Below are positions 5,682 through 10,159 of a stretch of DNA of 10,159 nucleotides, in pieces (position 1 is the stretch's first letter; the number at the start of each line of letters is the position of its first letter). The stretch is taken from NCBI GenBank assembly GCA_017391665.1, contig JAFOXS010000088.1, positions 1 to 10,159 of the forward strand, given 5' to 3'. This DNA comes from Alistipes sp. Lineage in GTDB: Bacteria > Bacteroidota > Bacteroidia > Bacteroidales > Rikenellaceae. The position numbers and the translations under genes are program-made. The notes beneath the pieces were generated by a model. That model did no database searches, was not told the origin of the DNA, and saw only the letters and a list, made by a program, of their open reading frames with translations.

Positions 5682-7400
5682 ATGGCAACAATATCAAGAC
5701 AGCAGAACAACAATCTATTTGGCCCAACCGTTGGCGACCGCATCCGCCTGGGCGATAGCGACCTATATGTAGAAATTGAGCGCGACCTGCGCCACTATGG
5801 CGATGAGGTGGTCTATGGCGGCGGCAAGACCTTGCGCGACGGCATGGCACTGGCCAATACCATTACCTCGGAGGCAGGTGCTCTCGATATGGTTATTACC
5901 AATGTGACAATCCTCGACCCCATGCTGGGCGTTGTCAAGGCCGATGTGGGTATCAAGGATGGCCGTATCGCAGGCATCGGACAGTCGGGCAACCCCAATA
6001 TTATGTCGGGTGTCGATCCCTCTCTGGTTACGGGTGCGGCTACCGATGCCATCTCGGGCGAGCACCTCATCCTTACGGCCGGAGGTATCGACAGCCACGT
6101 GCACTACATCTCGCCGCAGCAGGCATATGCAGCACTTAGTAACGGAATCACTACGCTTGTCGGCGGTGGTATAGGCCCCTCGGATGGCTCCAATGGTACA
6201 ACCATCACGTCGGGAGTGTGGAATGTTGAGATGATGCTCAAAGCAGTAGAAAACCTCCCCGTGAATTTTGGTTTTCTGGGCAAGGGCAACTGCGCCGTGC
6301 AGGAATCCATCGAGGAGCAGCTCCGAGCGGGCGCGTGCGGTCTTAAGATTCATGAGGACTGGGGCTCAACGCCAGCTGCTATTCGTTCTGCGCTCGATGT
6401 TGCCGAGCGAAATGATGTGCAGGTGGCCATCCACACCGATACACTCAACGAGGGTGGTTACGTCGAGGATACCATCGCAGCCATCGATGGCCGTACGATT
6501 CACACCTACCACACCGAAGGTGCGGGCGGAGGCCATGCTCCCGATCTGCTGAAGATGGCCTCCATGCCCTTCGTATTGCCCTCGTCGACCAATCCTACAT
6601 TGCCTTTCGGAGTCAACTCGCAGGCCGAGCTCTTCGATATGATTATGGTGTGCCACAACCTGAATCCTCAAATCCCCTCCGATGTAGCCTTTGCCGAGAG
6701 CCGTGTGCGTCCCGAGACGCAGGCCGCGGAGAATATCCTGCACGATCTGGGCGTATTGTCCATCGTGACCTCCGACTCGCAGGCTATGGGTCGCGTGGGC
6801 GAATCGTTCATGCGTACGATACAGATGGCATCCTATATGAAACAGGCGTGCGGCCGTCTTAAGGAGGATAGCGACGAGAATGACAACTACCGCGTGCTGC
6901 GCTATCTGGCCAAGATTACGATCAACCCCGCCATTACCTTCGGTATGGCCGATAGCATCGGCTCTGTGGAGAAGGGCAAACTTGCCGACCTGGTGCTGTG
7001 GGAGCCACAGTTCTTCGGCGCCAAACCCAAAATGGTCATCAAGGGAGGTGCCATCAGCTGGGCAAATATGGGCGATCCGAATGCTTCGCTGCCCACGCCG
7101 CAGCCATGCTACTATCGTCCTATGTTTGGAGCTTTTGGTCGTGTATTACCCGATACCTGCATCTCCTTTGTCTCGCAGGCTGCCATGCAGAGCGATATAA
7201 AGGCCCGTTTAGGTCTTGAACGTCAGGTTAGCCCCGTACGTTATACGCGTCAGCTCTCAAAGTGCAACATGGTGCTGAACTCGGCAACGCCCCATATTGA
7301 CGTGAATCCCGAGACGTTCGATGTGGCCATCGACGGTGAGCGTATCGACATTAAACCTGCCGAAAAATTCTCTTTAGGACAACTCTATTGGTTCAGCTAG
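5682..7400 (+). CDS. ureC: Urease alpha (catalytic) subunit
   Basis: UreC carries the dinickel active site of urease (EC 3.5.1.5) and is full length at 572 residues. By comparison with Klebsiella UreC every site residue is present, shifted by +5: His139 and His141 (GGIDSHVH), carbamylated Lys222 and His224 (LKIHEDWG), His251 ([11 protein letters not shown]), His277 ([12 protein letters not shown]), the flap Cys324-His325 (MVCHNL), Arg341 (AESRVR) and Asp365 ([11 protein letters not shown]). The residue after the flap His is Asn where Klebsiella has His, which is outside the metal site. The C-terminus SLGQLYWFS is typical. It should be an active urease once nickel is loaded by UreEFGD. ureE begins 1 nt after the stop. 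Confidence 0.99.
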   Translation: MATISRQQNNNLFGPTVGDRIRLGDSDLYVEIERDLRHYGDEVVYGGGKTLRDGMALANTITSEAGALDMVITNVTILDPMLGVVKADVGIKDGRIAGIGQSGNPNIMSGVDPSLVTGAATDAISGEHLILTAGGIDSHVHYISPQQAYAALSNGITTLVGGGIGPSDGSNGTTITSGVWNVEMMLKAVENLPVNFGFLGKGNCAVQESIEEQLRAGACGLKIHEDWGSTPAAIRSALDVAERNDVQVAIHTDTLNEGGYVEDTIAAIDGRTIHTYHTEGAGGGHAPDLLKMASMPFVLPSSTNPTLPFGVNSQAELFDMIMVCHNLNPQIPSDVAFAESRVRPETQAAENILHDLGVLSIVTSDSQAMGRVGESFMRTIQMASYMKQACGRLKEDSDENDNYRVLRYLAKITINPAITFGMADSIGSVEKGKLADLVLWEPQFFGAKPKMVIKGGAISWANMGDPNASLPTPQPCYYRPMFGAFGRVLPDTCISFVSQAAMQSDIKARLGLERQVSPVRYTRQLSKCNMVLNSATPHIDVNPETFDVAIDGERIDIKPAEKFSLGQLYWFS

Positions 7401-7401
7401 A

Positions 7402-7953
7402 ATGAAAGTATATACAGAGATTCTTGGCAATATATCCGATCCGGCGTGGTGCGAGCGAGCATCCACGTCCAGGATCGAATACATCGATCTGGATCAGTGG
7501 ACGGCGCAGAAGTCGCGCTTTGTGGCGCGGGGCGATCGAGGCGGCGAGTATGCCGTCGCCCTGCGCCGCCACTCATCGCTCGCCGATGGCGACATCGTCT
7601 GCTATGGCGATGGTGAGATGGCGGTTGTAAGAGTGCGTATGAACGATATTATGGTCATCGACCTCGGAGCCCTGATGCATCAGGAGATTGCCACGGCGCT
7701 GCATATTGCCGTGGAGCTGGGTCACGCTCTGGGTAATCAGCATTGGCCTGCAGTGGTGCAGGGTAGTAAGGTCTTTGTTCCGCTGACGGTTGATCGCAAG
7801 GTGATGCAGAGCGTTATGAAGACCCATTCGCTGGAGCATATAGCCTATTCGTTCCGCCCGGCCGATCAGATCATTCCTTATCTCTCGCCACATGAGGTGC
7901 GTCGCCTTATGGGAGCAGCACATCACACCGAGCATAGCCATGTCCACAAATAA
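7402..7953 (+). CDS. ureE: Urease accessory nickel-donor protein UreE
   Basis: UreE is a dimeric nickel metallochaperone that supplies Ni2+ to UreG for urease maturation. The 183-residue product keeps the GNQH motif, whose His114 corresponds to the interface metal ligand His96 of Klebsiella UreE, then a KVFVPLTVDRKVMQSVM segment. In Klebsiella this second segment contains DHVL with further metal-binding His; here it reads DRKV, so those ligands are missing. The C-terminus (174-183) is HHTEHSHVHK with five His, a short nickel-binding tail. The N-terminal peptide-binding-like domain is diverged. The sequence encoding the His tail also contains the ureF start, with a 14-nt overlap. Family assignment rests on GNQH, the tail and operon position. 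Confidence 0.93.
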   Translation: MKVYTEILGNISDPAWCERASTSRIEYIDLDQWTAQKSRFVARGDRGGEYAVALRRHSSLADGDIVCYGDGEMAVVRVRMNDIMVIDLGALMHQEIATALHIAVELGHALGNQHWPAVVQGSKVFVPLTVDRKVMQSVMKTHSLEHIAYSFRPADQIIPYLSPHEVRRLMGAAHHTEHSHVHK

Positions 7954-8638
7954 CCGCCTTGAGTTGATTATGCATCTGCTGCAGCTCGCCGACTCGGCTC
8001 TGCCCATCGGTGGCTTCTCCTTCTCCAATACGCTGGAGAGTGCCGTAGCCTATGGCATAGTGCACGATGAGTCTTCGCTGGCCGAGTATATCGATGCAGC
8101 CCTCAGAGTTGCCGCTACGACCGATTGCGTGGCGGCACGTGTGGCACATGAGGGGTATAGTGCGGTCGATTTTGAACTTATTGTGCGGGCTGATGGGGAG
8201 TTGCTGCTCCGTAAGCTCAATGCCGAGCAACGGCAGATGAGCCTTCGTATGGGGCGAAAACTCGCCGAACTGGCGAGTGGGATGTTTCACGATACGATGC
8301 TCGAAGGCTGGCTGGAGTCTATTCGGTCGGGCGAGGTGGCAGGTACCTATGCCGTTACGCTGGGTGTTGTATGCGCCGCATCGGGTGTTGGTACAAGGGA
8401 GATGCTGGCCGCAATGCTCTATGGCTCGGCCACGATGATGCTCAATGCCTCGCTGCGCCTTATGCGCATAACGCATAATGCCACGCAGCGTATTCTCTAT
8501 GGCATGAGTGCGAGAGTGGATGAGTTGTATGAACGATCGATCTTACTATCGCTTGAGGATATGTACGGCTTTGCGCCACAGATGGATCTGCTCTCTGCAC
8601 TGCACGAGAGAGGTCGAAGTAGAATGTTTATGAATTAG
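7940..8638 (+). CDS. ureF: Urease accessory protein UreF
   Basis: UreF bridges UreD on apo-urease to the GTPase UreG and helps gate nickel insertion. The mostly helical 232-residue product has the UreF signature LQLADSALPIGGFSFSNTLE (14-33), RQMSLRMGRKLAEL (98-111), an ASLRL...QRIL helix (170-186), and the C-terminal LHERGRSRMF (221-230) that corresponds to the HETQYSRLF end of other UreF proteins. The frame is open from an ATG at 7892, but the ATG at 7940 is preferred because the sequence before it is UreE coding DNA and the length then fits the family. It overlaps ureE by 14 nt and precedes ureG by 6 nt. Confidence 0.96.
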   Translation: MSTNNRLELIMHLLQLADSALPIGGFSFSNTLESAVAYGIVHDESSLAEYIDAALRVAATTDCVAARVAHEGYSAVDFELIVRADGELLLRKLNAEQRQMSLRMGRKLAELASGMFHDTMLEGWLESIRSGEVAGTYAVTLGVVCAASGVGTREMLAAMLYGSATMMLNASLRLMRITHNATQRILYGMSARVDELYERSILLSLEDMYGFAPQMDLLSALHERGRSRMFMN

Positions 8639-8644
8639 AAACGT

Positions 8645-9262
8645 ATGGGAAATAGTTGCAGAATAGGAATTGGCGGGCCTGTAGGCTCGGGCAAGACGGC
8701 CATCATCGAGGCCATTACGCCACGCCTTCTGGAGCGTGGGCACAAAGTGCTTATCATCACCAACGATGTGGTCACCACCGAGGATGCCGAGCATGTGCGA
8801 CGCATGCTTCAGGGTGTGCTGGTCGAGGAGCGTATCATTGGCGTGGAGACGGGGGCCTGCCCCCACACAGCCGTGAGGGAGGATCCCTCGATGAATCTTG
8901 CCGCCGTCGAGGAGATGGAGGCTCGCTTCCCGGATGGGGATGTGGTACTCATTGAGTCGGGCGGTGATAATCTAACACTTACGTTCAGCCCTGCGCTGGT
9001 CGATTTTTTTATCTATGTGATCGATGTTGCGGCAGGCGACAAGATTCCGCGTAAGGATGGTCCCGGCATATCGCACTCCGACATCCTTGTAATCAATAAA
9101 ACGGATCTTGCACCATATGTCCATGCCGATCTGGAGGTCATGCGGCGCGATTCGCTGGCGATGCGTGGCGATAAGCCGTTCATCTTTACAAACTGTTTCA
9201 CGGGCGAGGGTATCGACTCTCTGGTCGATGCGATCTGCCGCATGGCACTCTTCGAGTCATGA
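8645..9262 (+). CDS. ureG: Urease accessory GTPase UreG
   Basis: UreG is a SIMIBI-class GTPase whose GTP-dependent dimer carries nickel from UreE to the UreD-UreF-urease complex. The 205-residue product has the P-loop GGPVGSGKT (10-18), [15 protein letters not shown] (39-53), the nickel-binding Cys72-Pro73-His74 in [14 protein letters not shown], the Walker-B-like ESGGDNL (104-110) and the guanine specificity motif NKTD (151-154). KIPRKDGPG has Asp where Gly is usual (KIPRKGGPG), a small deviation. Length is normal. The stop overlaps the ureD start as ATGA. Confidence 0.98.
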   Translation: MGNSCRIGIGGPVGSGKTAIIEAITPRLLERGHKVLIITNDVVTTEDAEHVRRMLQGVLVEERIIGVETGACPHTAVREDPSMNLAAVEEMEARFPDGDVVLIESGGDNLTLTFSPALVDFFIYVIDVAAGDKIPRKDGPGISHSDILVINKTDLAPYVHADLEVMRRDSLAMRGDKPFIFTNCFTGEGIDSLVDAICRMALFES

Positions 9263-10143
9263 TAGCGGAGATGCAGGCCTACACCCATCCTCCTCGCATG
9301 GGTGCTGGCACTACGGGCAAATATGGCCTTGTGAGGCTGGGTTTCGAGCGTGATGGTGCTCGCACCATCCTTCGCCAGTGGGAGCGACGTACGCCCCTTA
9401 TCGTGCAGCAGGCGCTCTATTTTGATCCCGAGTGGGAGGAGTTGCCATGTGTCTATATCCTCTCGTCGGGAGGCCCAAATGTCGATGGCGACCGCTACGA
9501 GCAACATTTTCGTGTCGGATGCAATGCCTTTGCCCATATCTCTACGGGCGCAGCAACCAAAATCGCCTGTATGCGCCACAACTACTCCTCCATGCAGCAG
9601 ACTATCCACCTGAAGGATGGGGCTTACCTGGAGTATTTGCCCGAACCTCTGATCCCATGTCGCGGTTCGCGCTATCTGTCGCAGACGCAGATTACTATTG
9701 CCCCTTCGGCCACTCTGCTCTATGCCGAGACCTATCTCTGCGGTCGCCGCTGGTCGGGGGAGCGATTCGATTACGACATTCTCTCGGTGAGTATGCGTGC
9801 CCGTCGCGAGGATGGACAATCGCTCTTTGCCGATAAGTTCATTGTGCGTCCTGCGGAGCTCAATCCCTCCTCTTTGGGTGTGATGGGTGCGTATGAGATC
9901 TTCGCGCAGGTGGTGCTGCTTACGCCCGAGTCACTTGCTGCTGAGATCTATTCGTCGTGCGAGCAGCGGTTCGATAGCGAGATGGTGGCAGCCCTGAGCT
10001 CCTTGCCCAACGGTTGTGGCCTTATCTATCGCGTGATGGGCATGCAAAGCCAGGCGGTGAAGCGTCGCGTGAGAGAGTTCTGTTCGCTGGTACGACTTAC
10101 GGTCAAATGCCGTCCGATGGCTGATGATTTTCCTTGGCGATAA
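9259..10143 (+). CDS. ureD: Urease accessory protein UreD (UreH)
   Basis: UreD is the scaffold that docks on apo-urease and, with UreF and UreG, channels nickel to the active site. The 294-residue product shows the family pattern in order: [19 protein letters not shown] near the start (20-38), [12 protein letters not shown] (69-80), STGAATKI (95-102), and [17 protein letters not shown] (123-139), equivalent to the LEWLPQETI-type strand of other UreD proteins. Sequence conservation in this family is low, so context adds much of the certainty. The start overlaps the ureG stop by 4 nt, giving coupled translation. It is the last gene seen; only 16 nt follow, with no terminator visible. Confidence 0.94.
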   Translation: MIAEMQAYTHPPRMGAGTTGKYGLVRLGFERDGARTILRQWERRTPLIVQQALYFDPEWEELPCVYILSSGGPNVDGDRYEQHFRVGCNAFAHISTGAATKIACMRHNYSSMQQTIHLKDGAYLEYLPEPLIPCRGSRYLSQTQITIAPSATLLYAETYLCGRRWSGERFDYDILSVSMRARREDGQSLFADKFIVRPAELNPSSLGVMGAYEIFAQVVLLTPESLAAEIYSSCEQRFDSEMVAALSSLPNGCGLIYRVMGMQSQAVKRRVREFCSLVRLTVKCRPMADDFPWR

Positions 10144-10159
10144 CCTTAAAAAACAATAC

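Noticed and set aside
5763..6353. 196-codon minus-strand frame inside ureC
   Set aside because: It is antisense to a perfectly conserved urease catalytic subunit and resembles no known protein.
7892..7939. Longer UreF start
   Set aside because: The upstream codons lie inside ureE in another frame and the family length fits the ATG at 7940.
1..10159. CRISPR array, phage genes or toxin-antitoxin pair
   Set aside because: No regularly spaced direct repeats, no phage structural or integrase genes and no toxin-antitoxin pair were found on either strand.

Overview
The window looks like chromosomal DNA of a Bacteroidota (Bacteroidales) bacterium, most likely host-associated. The evidence is a BACON-domain surface lipoprotein, two good matches to the Bacteroidota promoter (TTTG or ATTG, 19-20 bp, TAnnTTTG), weak Shine-Dalgarno context and a urease cluster in the order ureABCEFGD. 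A Rikenellaceae/Alistipes-type genome is my guess from the style of the lipoprotein and is not proven by anything seen here.

Layout. Positions 98-3640 (minus) hold one very large lipoprotein gene: lipobox signal peptide, four BACON domains, a BspA-type leucine-rich repeat block and a C-terminal M64-type metallopeptidase domain. The same frame continues to look like protein past the stop codon to the window edge. Its promoter (about 3695-3726) carries a perfect 7-bp dyad. Positions 3727-4115 are non-coding. They contain a strong terminator, a 21-nt copy of the tRNA-Gly 3' end inside a collapsed tRNA-like remnant, a MITE-like inverted repeat, a further hairpin and the terminator of the intact tRNA. 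tRNA-Gly(GCC) lies at 4116-4188 (minus) with a textbook promoter and phased A-tracts upstream. crcB/fluC, a fluoride channel gene, lies at 4378-4752 (minus).

Positions 4862-10143 (plus) form an uninterrupted urease operon. ureA, ureB and ureC encode the structural subunits, and all metal and catalytic residues of UreC are present. ureE, ureF, ureG and ureD encode the full nickel-insertion machinery. Gene junctions are tight (-14 to +6 nt), including two ATGA overlaps, which suggests one transcript with translational coupling. UreE would hand nickel to the UreG GTPase; UreG with UreF and UreD would load the carbamylated active site of UreABC, which splits urea to ammonia and CO2. No nickel or urea transporter is visible, and the window ends 16 nt after ureD. 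A large imperfect dyad sits in the 109-bp gap between the divergent crcB and ureA genes.

I do not see a wholly new multi-gene system. The most unusual material is the tRNA-derived debris downstream of tRNA-Gly, the apparently interrupted C-terminus of the M64 lipoprotein with its HExxxH zinc motif, the unidentified dyads, and the C-terminal extension of UreB.
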